Shown one piece after another: positions 1 through 10,027 of a stretch of 64,000 nt of DNA. Origin of the DNA: Lepidodermella squamata (taxonomy: Eukaryota > Gastrotricha); the NCBI GenBank assembly GCA_047495785.1, contig JBLDXI010000048.1:744001-808000 (forward strand). Direction: 5' to 3'. The notes beneath the pieces were generated by a model. The model made no database searches. It worked only from the letters and a program-made list of their open reading frames with translations, and was not told where the DNA came from. The stretch's first letter is position 1. Every line of letters starts with the position of its first letter. Both the position numbers and the translations under genes were made by a program.

Positions 1-1037
1 CAAGTTTGTTCAAAACAAAGCGGTCACTTACGCATGGGTTTTGGTTTATCAAGATCATTACGCGAAACTCTGCTTCATCCGCCCAATCGAGACCAAGCAA
101 GCCAAGAACGTTGCCAGGGAGCTGATGTCGATATTCTGCATAATAGGAGCGCCAATGATTTTGCATTCTGATAACGGGAGGGAGTTCGTTAATGAGATTA
201 TTCGCGAACTGGTGGAACTCTGGCCTGGTTTGATCATCGTGAATGGAAGAGCTCGCCATCCACAGTCTCAGGGTAGCGTTGAACGAGCAAACGAAGACAT
301 CAAGCCCATGATCTCAGCCTGGATGTTGCAAGAATACACGACCTCATCGCAATCTCGAACACAAAACTCCGCAGGAGGTTATGTTTGCGTACCCGCCCAG
401 GAACGGTTGTCCAGCTGAAATTCTGCCAGAAAAGCTGAAGAAGGCTGTCTGGAGCGAGGAAGATCTCTCTCCCTCCGATCTGCCTCCTTTGCTGGAAGAA
501 GATGACGAAGTCGCAGTTCCAGTTGACAACGACGAAATCGAAAATCGGAGGAGCGAAGCTGATCATGCTGCTACAACTGGTCAACAGAAAAGTGCCGAAG
601 AAATGCTAGCTCATGCAGCCAAGCTAGCGCCTATTGCCAAAGTCGGTGACACTGTATCATTGCTAGTTGACAAAGTCGATCGAGGCCCGGGTGACCTACC
701 AAGTCTGGTCTGTGTAGTTCTTGAGCAATTCGAAGATGGTAGCGTCTCGCTAGGAACTCGCCAAGGACGGCTGGAAGGACATTACTTCTCCAACTGCTAT
801 CGAATTAGCAGTGCGAGGGTCTTGACCCCTGAGGAGGTGCCTGACGTGGTCTTCAAATCGCTAAGAACAGCAAATGGTCAAGCCTCTTTGTTTGGGACCC
901 AGGGACACCTCCATTGTAACTGCAAAGGGACGTGCACTGCTAGTGGAAGAGGCGCTAACTGCAAATGTCTAAAAGGCGAAGTTCGGTGCAACAGCCGTTG
1001 CCACCCTGGCTCTTCGAAATGTGAAAATCATGACTAA
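1..1037 (+). mobile_element. Retroelement integrase fragment (KRBA2/SCAND3-like), broken and cut by the window edge
   Basis: The frame open from 41 to 418 encodes the end of an rve integrase core: a HSDNGREF block supplies the second catalytic Asp, and HPQSQGSVERAN supplies the region of the catalytic Glu. A second frame, 381-1037, carries the region that normally follows it (a block beginning MFAYPPRNG) and ends in a Cys-rich tail, about residues 175-215 of that frame, with regularly spaced CxCxxxC pairs like those closing KRAB-A-domain-containing-2 and SCAN-domain-3 type integrases. The two frames overlap out of register, and the stretch normally lying between the core and the YxxMF block is missing, so this copy has a deletion or frameshift. 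The 5' part lies outside the window. It is probably a dead or domesticated Ty3-like remnant. Confidence 0.75.
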
Positions 1038-1089
1038 AAATTGATTTCGAACGAATAAATCATGTTTTCTGTTATTTCTGTTGTTTTTG

Positions 1090-1205
1090 AACACATTAGA
1101 TATGTAATGTCCACATTAGATAATAATAAGCTATGTAAAGTATACTTTAGATATGTAATGTCTACTTTAGATGGGAGCAGTTATCTAATGTCTACTTTAG
1201 ATAAA
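1090..1205 (+). repeat. Short imperfect tandem repeat around ACTTTAGAT(A)TGTAATGTCT
   Basis: Four to five imperfect copies of a unit of roughly 20-30 bp (variants of TAATGTCTACTTTAGAT) follow one another just after the integrase fragment. The open frame across them repeats the peptide MSTLD and is explained by the repeat, not by a gene. Confidence 0.7.
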
Positions 1206-2236
1206 AATCCACATTATATACGACATATGCAAAGTAGAATTTATTGAAAAGTGTAGAAAAGTCGAGATTTTTAAACTGAGGCTAATAATTGAGAACGATG
1301 TTGCTAAACGGTAGTTTATAAAGACAGAGATATCACTACGGTCTGTGTTAGTGGCCTGATATCTAAAAACTCGCGACAAATTACACAGACCATAGACCCT
1401 GTTGCGGTCCAAGTCTGATATATCGAGTCACGATAAGAAACGGAATAAAACAATACTACGGCCAAGGACCAGGGGGTTTCAGCTTAGATTATTTAATGCG
1501 ACGTAGTTGCACACAGATATACATAAAGCCGGGTTTTTTGCATGACCCACCGGCTAATTTTCATTAATGCAATAAGTCAAGCGATAAAAAAATACGTGTA
1601 AACCGATGCCAGATTTAGCGGTCAACCCAGAGATCTCCTATCAAATGAAAAGCGGGTTATTACGACAAAATAATGCAAAATAAATTTCAAAGAATACGTT
1701 AACGTCATGAAACGGCGAATGTAAAATGAACATGTATGAACAGGTATGAACAAATTGAATTTTTGCATATGCAAATAGGGTGCCCAAAAAATCTAAAACC
1801 GCGTCATTAAAATCTCTGATTAGCTTTATAAAATATAGGCAAAATGAGTAAAATCCCCAAAATTCGGGGAAACAATCGAAAAACGTTCCCAAAGGTCTTT
1901 CCCTAATAGCCCTGAAATATCCTGAAATTATTCGAATCATTTCTAATTTTCTAGGCGCTAAAAGGTACTGTTCGGGCTACGAACTTTGCGATGATGCGGG
2001 CCTTATTGCGAGTTGTATTCTATAACTATAGCCCCCATTTCACTTATTTCCACTCTCAAATACTATTTTTTGCCAACTCAGACCACGAAAACCCTGATGC
2101 AATGAAAAAAACAGCGAAAATGAGCAAAAAATGTTAATTCGGTACCAGGGTTTAGCAATTCTTATTCTACTAGGCTTTATTCAACGTATATACGCATTAT
2201 AGTCAGGCGTTATAATTTTTCCAGTTTTCTCAGAAA
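1206..2236. other. Intergenic stretch, nothing recognised
   Basis: AT-rich and without a convincing gene. The longest minus-strand open frame, 1641-1940, has no recognisable motif. The last 100 bases should contain the promoter of AKR1, but no clear TATA box is visible. Confidence 0.5.
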
Positions 2237-3255
2237 ATGTCTCTTAGTAAAAAGTTGAACTCTGGTTATGAGTGCCCTTTGCTCGGTCTTGGTACCCTCG
2301 AAGGGAGCAAGGACTCTGAGAAATTTAAATCTGCTCTGAAAGCAGCTATTAAAGCTGGTTATCGCCATATTGACACGGCTGAGCTGTATCAAACTGAGGC
2401 CATTATTGGCGAAACCCTTGAGGAGCTCTACGCTGAAGGCGTTGTGAAACGTGAGGACATTTTCCTCACCTCGAAGCTATGGATGACAAGCCTCAATCCG
2501 AAAACAATTATCGACCATGTAAGTAACAGTTGCATTTTAGGATGAATTATCATCGCTTTCATCGTAATTTTTACCGATATTAGGTGAAAGGTCAGCTGGA
2601 AAGACTGAAAACGAGCTACTTGGACCTGGAACTGATCCATTGGCCAATGCCATTCAAATCCATCGACCCTACCTTCCAAAGCGCCGAGGTTGACGATAGT
2701 TTCACTTTGGAAGAAACTTGGGCCAAGCTGGAAGAAGTCGTTGGTCTCGGTCTGATACGCTCGATTGGCGTTTCCAACTTCAACATTCCGCAACTTGAGA
2801 AATTGCTGAAATCCGCTAAAATCAAACCGGCTATGAACCAATGTGAAATGCACGTGTTTTTCCAGCAGCGGAAACTTCAGGAATTCTGCCAGAAACACGG
2901 CATTGATTTCACTGCCTATTCCCCGTTTGCCAACCCTGGCTTCGACATGTTCCCGGTCAAGCGCGTCAACATTTTAGAAAATCCGATTCTGGCCGAAATT
3001 GGGTCGAAATACGGCAAGAAACCAGGCCAAGTTGCGTTGAGGTGGCTAATCCAACTGGGTGTATTCACGATTCCTAAGAGTGTCACCCCAGCTAGGATTG
3101 AGGAGAATTTCAACATTTGGGACTTTGAGCTGACGAAGGAAGACATGGAACGGATCAAGGCGATGGATGAAGATGAGCGAATTCTGAATTTTGATTTCCT
3201 TCCGGCTTTGAAAGTTCATCCAAACTATCCTTTGTTGCAGAAAGGAAGTTGCTGA
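2237..3255 (+). CDS. Aldo-keto reductase, AKR1 of the array (intron-containing subgroup)
   Basis: Two exons, 2237-2518 and 2584-3255, join in phase 0 across a 65-nt GT-AG intron to give 317 residues, the normal AKR length. The (beta/alpha)8 fold is recognisable throughout. The catalytic tetrad is Asp46 (in IDTAELY), Tyr51, Lys80 (in TSKLW) and His113 (in LIHWP). NADPH-site signatures are GVSNF, the NQCEMH strand and IPKSVTPARIEENF. AKRs of this type reduce aldehydes, ketones and sugars with NADPH in the cytosol; the substrate here is unknown. An AATAAA lies at 3346-3351. The nearest relative is AKR2 (13837), with the same intron position. The protein ends in GSC, a cysteine tail shared by most copies. 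Confidence 0.93.
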
Positions 3256-4338
3256 TCGCAGCCGCAAAATGACTTGATGACGACAAAATAACTACGTATT
3301 ACGTATATACCGATGGGATGTTGCTATCGCGCATAATATCAACAGAATAAAAAGAATCGCAGGTCCCAGAGCTTTTTCTTCTCATTTCCGAAATCGTATC
3401 CCGTTGATCTGGAATCTTGAAGGGCAATAACCAAAATTTGTGTGATTAAGCTTAACTTTCAATTTAAGATTGTTTCCATTCATTTCTCCATTTTTGCTTC
3501 CTTTTTCTCCCAATTTCCAAAATTCTTTTATTAGTAGTTAGCTTATGATGCCGCAGTTTCTGAAGATTTTTATCCAAATTTATCCAAAGGCCGTCACTTC
3601 ATACCAACTTTGGGACAAAGCTAGAGCGAACGGTGATGGTTGGCTTTGAAAATCGTGTTCAAAGATCAAACACAAACACGACTAAAACGGGTTCAGAGTT
3701 CAGATGAATCGCAACCGCTTTAAAACGAAATCGGAAATGGTTGCCGTTGATAGCTAAGATCAAAGCCGACAAGGGTGCGATTTTGGTTGCTGATCAAACC
3801 GCGGAAATGATTTGAGGAATTCACGCCTCAGCATTTATTGCTCCATCGCATTTTACTAGGTTAACACTGTCGTTCGTTAATATCAGAATCAGAACTTGAC
3901 CGTAAACACCTTATATGCGCTCGTGCCGGCACCGGCACACGCCGAATTGTAGCTTCAAAACAACATATGATCACCTCACGCGTGATTTCAAATCATTGTT
4001 TCATTTTATCGTTCTCATTTTTCTATTCATTATCGAGCCAAGTTCTTCCGCTTCGACTTATCGGGGGTACGACTTGAGACCCTATAATATCTTAGTGTGA
4101 GCTCACCTCTACAATCGAACCTCCTTTGCGATTACAGGTGGCTGCCCCTCTGGCTTCTGACCCGTTCCATTCTTGCTGTGATTACATAGGTGCGAACACA
4201 TGCTGTTGGTACACCGTGCTAAAGATTGACATTTTAGTGCCAGGGTCTTGGAACTCTGTATCAATCGTTTCATTCCAATGTTATTAGGGAGCTTATTGAA
4301 TCTTGTATTTTTCATATCAATAGAATCACGCATTGACC
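3256..4338. other. Intergenic; upstream region of astacin-like gene 1, partly duplicated at 9.2 kb
   Basis: Bases about 3890-3975 resemble 9170-9255 (a shared block GACC.TAAACACCTnA...CGCTCGTGC.GGCA, then CTTCAAAACAACAT), and the 35 bases before each astacin start also match (AATAGAATCACG). The duplication of the two astacin-like genes therefore included upstream sequence. The rest shows no gene. Confidence 0.55.
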
Positions 4339-7309
4339 ATGCGCATTTTCTTATTTACTATCGCATGCTCGCTGCTACGCCCATCGTCCGGCGATTTCCA
4401 AGAGTATACAAGTGATCTATTACTGAAGAATGCGGATCCGGCGATCCAACCGATAAATTTGACGCTATTTCAGAGTGCTTATGATGGCTTTAAGCCAGGT
4501 CAACCGGCGGCGACTCCATGGCCTCTGCCAATTCCTTACACAATCAACAATGGAACGTGGTATAGAGACACGATAGGCGACTGCGATCTTAGTAAATTAA
4601 TTTTTCTCTGAAATACGAAACATTTTGTTCTGATGCCTTTTGTCACAGTTGCTACCGAGCGCGGCCGAGTCAAAGAAGCTATAGCCGAGATCGAAGCGGT
4701 CACTTGTTTGCGATTCGAAGAAAGATCATCAATTGACATCAACCAAGCTAACTCAATAGCTTTTTTTCGATATTTGTGAGCTATACTTTCTCTTTTATAA
4801 CATTGTCAGTTGAACTATACACTGTTTTAGGACCGATTATGGTTTTCACAGTAAACAGTTTCCGCTCAAGTTTATAGCCTTTGCAAATACTGTTGAGACC
4901 GACAGATATGCATCGGTCGGGGTTAGTTTGCTCAGTCAAAATGATGTCACGAGGCATAATGTGTTCCATTCAGGCGCGATTTGTGATTCAAAAAATCGGC
5001 TACGCGCTCGGACTGACGTACGAAACCAGGCGACCCGACCGCGATCAATATGTGCAACCCAAGCCAGGTCAGGAAAACCGGTGTGTTTTTCATATACCTT
5101 GAGCGATCCTATTGTAGCAACTTGATTTACGTCTTGCCAGCTTAGCGATCAATCCGGCTCAAACGTATTACAATTACACCCCGTTCGATTACGAATCGGT
5201 TTTCAATCCGATTTTCACCGGGGGCTTTCCAGGAATGATTCCTGAATGGCATTCGCCCGATGCGCGTTATCACCCGACAATCGGCATGCCTGCCTACCTG
5301 TCACTGTATGATTCCTACAAGCTGAACAAACTCTGCAAATGCTTTGGTACGTTAAAAAGGACCATAGGTAACATTTTCTCAAAAAGTCGTAACGATTTCC
5401 CACATTTCGGGAAATTATTTTGTGGATTAGTTGATATTTCTTGCTTCAATGTTTTCAATATCGCTCTATTTTTGTAGATAAGTGTGGCAGCACAACAATT
5501 TCGTGCAAAAATGGTGGCTATCCAAATCCGAGCGTGAACTGCACGAAATGCGTGTGCCCGGCTGGTCTTGGTGGTGATTTGTGCGACGTTCCATACCCGA
5601 CCAATCCGAATATCAGCTGCGGAGGTGAAGTCTTCGTGAAGCCATGCACTAGCGTTGATATTGCTATCGATGCTAAAACGACGCCTAAAAAGTGTTCATG
5701 GCTCTTCAAAACGGTTCGGTTTTAAATAGTGGATTTGAGGTTAAATTTTATTTCGACCCTTAGGGTAATTCGAGTGGCCTCGTTTTCGGGTTCCCTGAGT
5801 GGCCCGATTTTGAATATATCCGTAAGTGATAAGGCGATACTGTTGTTAATTACGTTAAACGTTTTTCGATTAAGAGCTCAACCTCTGCGTGAACTTCTTC
5901 CTAATAAAAGAACTGGGACTCGAGGGACATCCCGGGTTCAGGTGAGACATTGACATAATTTGAATTCGAAGGATATCCCCTGAGTAAATATTAGGTTCTG
6001 CCAAGTCAGCGCAAATACGGGTCGTGTTTACGTGACGAACAAAAACCAGGCGTTGGTTTATGCCCACCTGCCGCATGTCGGGCAATGGGAGCAAGGATCA
6101 GTCACGGTTTTCGCGACTTGTCCTGGCGTGAAAGCGACTAAGTTGAGCAAGGAATGCCGCATTACCGCGGGTGCATTCGACTACGAAGGAACACAATTAA
6201 GAAAAACTGCAACCGGCGCTACTTGCCTACGGTGGGACACCAACCCGAGCGATGCCTTTTACACCGTTCCAAGAGGCAACTTCACTGCGGCTGGTAATGG
6301 ATGCCGACGTCAGAGATGGAAGCCGCTGAGATGCTTGAGCAACGAGGGTGCTGTCGACTGCGAGAATGCTGACAAAATCAAAAGCTGCAGTGAGTTTTGA
6401 GTTTAAGCTTATGCCATAATCTTTAAGCATTACAACGATCACAAATTGTTAGATTCTGATTCGAATAAGATATCAGATTCGTCAGGTTGTCCAATAAATT
6501 AATTAAATAAAACAGCTCGACCGGATATCAAGTATTTATCGATTTAAATTTGGCCTGTTAGTAATAGTTTAGTGACATATAACTCAATCAGTGAAGTAAA
6601 CATAAATACTGAAAATTTATTGAAAATTTAATCGGATTAACATGATTTATTGATGATATACCGTTTTCAGCTAAACTTACTTTCCGATGCATCAACTCCG
6701 TTACTGGCCAGTTCGAAGGCTGCAGGGCGTTCTGCTTAGATGGCGAAATCCCTTTCAATGAATGGAGCACCCGATTCTTGGACACCTGCAACAAAGGCGT
6801 GAGTTGATTCAACAGCGCTTATAGCCAAACCTTGCAATTTTGGCCACAGAATGTCCGCAAATGCGTCAAAGGCTCGACTTTCCGCTGCATTTCTGGCGAC
6901 CAGGGTTGCCAGCCCGATGAGACCAAAATCGTAAGGAGTTGTGTACTCCTGATTGATTGCTTATAACCATTTGCTTAGTCGCCGCTGTTCAACACATTTG
7001 CGGCCTTTGGTCGCAATCTGCTGGCCTGCAACCACAGAGCTGATCTCAACTGGGTTAGATCAATTTTCAGTAATTTTTCATTATTTTGTAATTTGTTGCG
7101 TCCTGGCAGAAATACATTCGTTGTTACCGCAACAAACCAGGCAAGCCATTTGTCGACTGCAGGCGTGCGGACTTCGGTTGCAAATCAAGCGAGGTTTGTT
7201 TGCCGTTGTCGCTCGGACATAAGTATATTTTTCTACAATCTGTGTTTTTTAGGTTTCGGATCAAACGCCGCCCTACTCAGATCCTTTCAAATGCTACAAA
7301 GGCGTATAG
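4339..7309 (+). CDS. Astacin-like secreted multidomain protein, zinc site lost (copy 1)
   Basis: Fourteen exons can be placed: 4339-4591, 4649-4775, 4831-4921, 4974-5080, 5141-5346, 5478-5713, 5764-5821, 5875-5941, 5995-6389, 6671-6798, 6850-6930, 6979-7053, 7110-7193 and 7253-7309. They join in frame to 654 residues. Order: signal peptide (1-20), short propeptide, astacin-type domain (about 65-260, with VTCLRFEE and RRPDRDQYV), EGF-like module (CKNGGYPN...CVCPAGLGGDLC), CUB domain (from CGGEVF), kringle-like module (CRITAGAFDYEG...GNGCRRQ), then a Cys-rich tail. The zinc motif HExxHxxGxxH reads QKIGYALGLTY (about residues 163-173): all three His and the catalytic Glu are gone. The Met-turn is replaced by SVFNP. 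The intact frame over 14 exons argues for a functional non-enzymatic secreted protein. The start is the ATG before the hydrophobic leader. Confidence 0.85.
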
Positions 7310-7670
7310 ATGCTATTGCATCCTGACGAAATGCTAACCTCAAATTGACATGCTTTTTCGATTTCTTGGAACTCCTTGATCATAGATATTTTTTTCCGAA
7401 CGATGGCGAAAGGCACTTCTATCTATCAAATCTATCAAATTTCTTATTAATTTGAGGGGCGATATTTTCAATTCAACGCATTTTAATCTGCATGTTCAGA
7501 TGATGAGTTTAATGTAAGCAAACAATAATGTTTCGCATTCCGATCGACAATATTTGAAATAAAATATTTCGGCTTGTAAATCAACAATGTTGAATAAATT
7601 CAATGGATGCTATAGGCGAGTATTATGCATCCGTATGTGTAGCTTGAAAGGTTCAAAGTCCCGCGTGGTC
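7310..7670. other. Intergenic, 3' flank of astacin-like gene 1
   Basis: AT-rich, with no coding or structural signal apart from short direct repeats of ATCTATCAA near 7420-7440. Confidence 0.4.
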
Positions 7671-7679
7671 ACGTTGCAT

Positions 7680-7850
7680 GAATAGCTAGTTCTGAGGCAG
7701 TGTTTTTTCGCCGCTTCGCCGTTCCGTCGTTCTCACAAAAAAATGACCAAAGAAAAAAAAAATAGGCCAACGGAGGATTCGAACCCGGGACCGTTGAGTA
7801 TTGACCAAGAGGCGAGACGACTGCGCTAGGTCTAGGTCTCTCTATTCTAT
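7680..7850 (-). repeat. tRNA-derived SINE-like element, copy 1
   Basis: On the minus strand the head holds an RNA polymerase III A-box-like stretch (TAGCGCAGTCG) and about 35 bases later a perfect B box (GGTTCGAATCC, complement at 7772-7782). A T-rich body with TTTCTTTGGTCA follows. The end of the head cannot pair into a tRNA acceptor stem, so it is not a working tRNA. A related copy lies in the opposite orientation at about 7955-8115. Confidence 0.6.
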
Positions 7851-7954
7851 TCCTCGGCAGTGGGCGACTTTTATCAGGGGGATGGGGGATCATCCCCTAG
7901 CTCTGCCGAAGCAGACATCAACAAGAGAATTTATTCCACTGTTTCGTTGATTTT

Positions 7955-8115
7955 GAGAGGGTTTCCAACCCCGGCAGCTCCCGGATCCAGGATCGCACCC
8001 TGGTCAAGGGTTCGAATCCTCCTTTTACCTCTTTTTTTCCTTTGGTCAGTTTTTTCCGAGATGAAGAAAGGACGAAACGAGTTCTTTCTGTGCCTCCGGA
8101 AAGTTTTCGTGCTAC
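7955..8115 (+). repeat. tRNA-derived SINE-like element, copy 2 (inverted relative to copy 1)
   Basis: It contains GGTTCGAATCC followed by CTTTTTTTCCTTTGGTCAGTTTTTTCCGAGA in scattered agreement with copy 1; together the two make an inverted pair about 100 bases apart. The A box is weaker here. The element lies directly before the AKR fragment at 8136. Confidence 0.55.
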
Positions 8116-8135
8116 GAAGGTCAGCTGATCGACGC

Positions 8136-8329
8136 AGGGTTCCTAAAGTGTCACTGCTGCTAGGGTTGAGGAGAATTTCAAAATTTGGGACTTTGAGCTG
8201 GCGATGAGCTGACATGGACCGGATGGATGAAGATGAGCAAATTTTGCATTTTAATTTACGTCGGACTTTCAAAGCCCATCCTAATAACCAGAGGCTAAAT
8301 AGCAAAGGCTGGAGAATGGAAGTTGCTGA
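8136..8329 (+). pseudogene. Aldo-keto reductase 3'-exon fragment
   Basis: The block matches the last 60 or so codons of exon 2 of AKR1 and AKR2: a TTCCTAAAGTGTCAC region (IPKSVTPAR), then GAGAATTTCAAAATTTGGGACTTTGAGCTG, the GGATGAAGATGAGC block and a terminal GAAGTTGCTGA. Frameshifts and a premature stop after the TTTGAGCTG block break the frame, and the 5' part is missing. It shows that the intron-containing AKR subgroup once had a further copy between the two astacin-like genes. Confidence 0.85.
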
Positions 8330-9300
8330 TTTCAGACTCATCGATGACAATGTGAAAATGAACATATGAAATGACAATATGAAGTGCGCCTATTGCATAT
8401 GGATAAGAAATATTAGCAAATCCCGCAACGTTTCTCCGCTTGGCCGCTAACGATTTATCCGGATAATATGAAAGAGCCAAAAGCCCGAGACTTATTGAAG
8501 CACAGCTTTTCAAATAAAGATCAATTCCCCTTTTCTCTTTTTGCTGAGCAGTTTTACCATTAAAGCTTAGCTAAAATATTGGCTTTTGGCATAATAACCT
8601 TGATCGTTCAGGAGGTTTCCCTTTCTGAATTCCGGCTCACGGCGTCATAAATGTGCGTACAACACGCACACTTATGGCGCTCATGATTTCCGTTGTTCTC
8701 TCATGATTCGTACCTCGAACGCAGAAAAATCGAAAAGATTACATTTCCCGCTCGCATAAAACGAGCGTGTGCTACAACGACATAAGCGCGTGATTGAAAC
8801 ACCACTGACAAATCCTCACGCGACCGGGAGGGTAGAATTTCGTTTTCATAACTGTAAGGGATGCAAAAATGACTCGAACAAAAAATATCGTTTTGATGTC
8901 GATTTTTAAAGTCTGAATCGATTGATCATGCGTCTGATCTGGAAGGATTGAATGCTCAACGATTCCCCATAATTCAGTCTATTATTCCTTAATATTTCAA
9001 TAATTTTATCTGCAATTTGAACAGATAATGGCGAAATTCTAAATTTGTTCCAATTCGCCCCCACGGTTGTCCGAATACTTTATTGATCGTCATCAATCTT
9101 ACTAGTGTGCGACATTTCTTCTCTTTTCTTGCGACGGCTCGAATTAGTATAATACTGATTTTATGTGCGAATGAAAAGTGACCATAAACACCTCAAACGC
9201 TCGTGCTGGCAGTCGCACGCGTCGCTGTTTTGAACCTTCAAAACAACATTGCATTATTACATGCTTCTTTTCAAATCATCACATTTCTCCTCATTTCGAC
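8330..9300. other. Intergenic, nothing recognised except the duplicated block near 9170-9255
   Basis: No gene is visible. The block near 9170-9255 is the second copy of the sequence upstream of astacin-like gene 1. Confidence 0.45.
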
Positions 9301-9840
9301 TAAAAAGTTCAAGCGTTTTGAATTGTACGATTTGAGGTCGTTGAAACTTCTCGAAAAGCGAGCTCAATTAAGCATCAATGGTGGCCTTTTAAATTGGATT
9401 TCATTGGATTTATAGCGTGTTCCTCAAGATTCCGTCCTTGGTCCCTTATGATATCGTTCCTATTTTACCTGCAGGAGTCTCGATTAAGCTCTTCGATTGC
9501 AAGCTCTAAGAATCGGTAACAAGTCTCATTTTTCCTATTCTCATGATCCAAATCAACTTATAACCTGTCACTGGTACTCGTACAATGACATTGGTCTGAT
9601 TATGGACGACGGTCTCTCGTTTCGCCCAATTGTTACCAGAGCCTATGGTCATCCTCGCCTGGGCTTATCGCGTATATTCCAGGCCTATCTACTTGAAAAC
9701 CTTCCTTCAACCAAGTCGCATTGAAAAAGGTGGCTTATAGCTGAATCTTGCTGTGAACGTTTTGAAAATCTTGCGAAGCAGGCTATTGTATGAGCCTGAG
9801 ATCTTCTGCGCCTACTCCAAGATATCGCCTGTATGTTTGT
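9300..9840 (+). mobile_element. Decayed non-LTR retrotransposon reverse-transcriptase fragment
   Basis: Pieces of the jockey/CR1-type reverse transcriptase appear in order but in different frames: GLLNWI (about 9380), RVPQDSVLGPL (9416-9448, matching the family's GVPQGSVLGPL), AGVSIKLFDCKL (with the FADD site altered), a block reading IGLIMDDGLSF...LGLSRIF (9590-9690; family DLGVxxDxxLSF...LGxxxRxF), and a degenerate match to the RPxLEY region near 9785-9825. Stops and frameshifts separate the blocks, so it is a dead copy. It sits about 190 bp upstream of astacin-like gene 2. Confidence 0.7.
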
Positions 9841-10027
9841 GACTCAACTATATGCCTGGGCTAATATAGTGCGTACTATGGGGTTCCAACCTATTTCAGC
9901 TATCTTTTATGATTGACATTACAGGCTAGAAACTTCTATCAATTTCAGGTCAATTTGAATTGGGAATGAATGTGCTATGTGCTTAGGGAATCTTGCATTT
10001 TGATAACAATAGAATCACGTAGAAAAA

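Noticed and set aside
1062-1247. A 61-codon frame repeating MSTLD
   Set aside because: Translation of a tandem repeat.
7766-7850. A tRNA gene on the minus strand
   Set aside because: A and B boxes are present, but the ends do not pair into an acceptor stem and no anticodon arm forms; it is a SINE head.
9497-9724. An independent 75-residue gene
   Set aside because: Its sequence is a piece of the degenerate reverse transcriptase relic.
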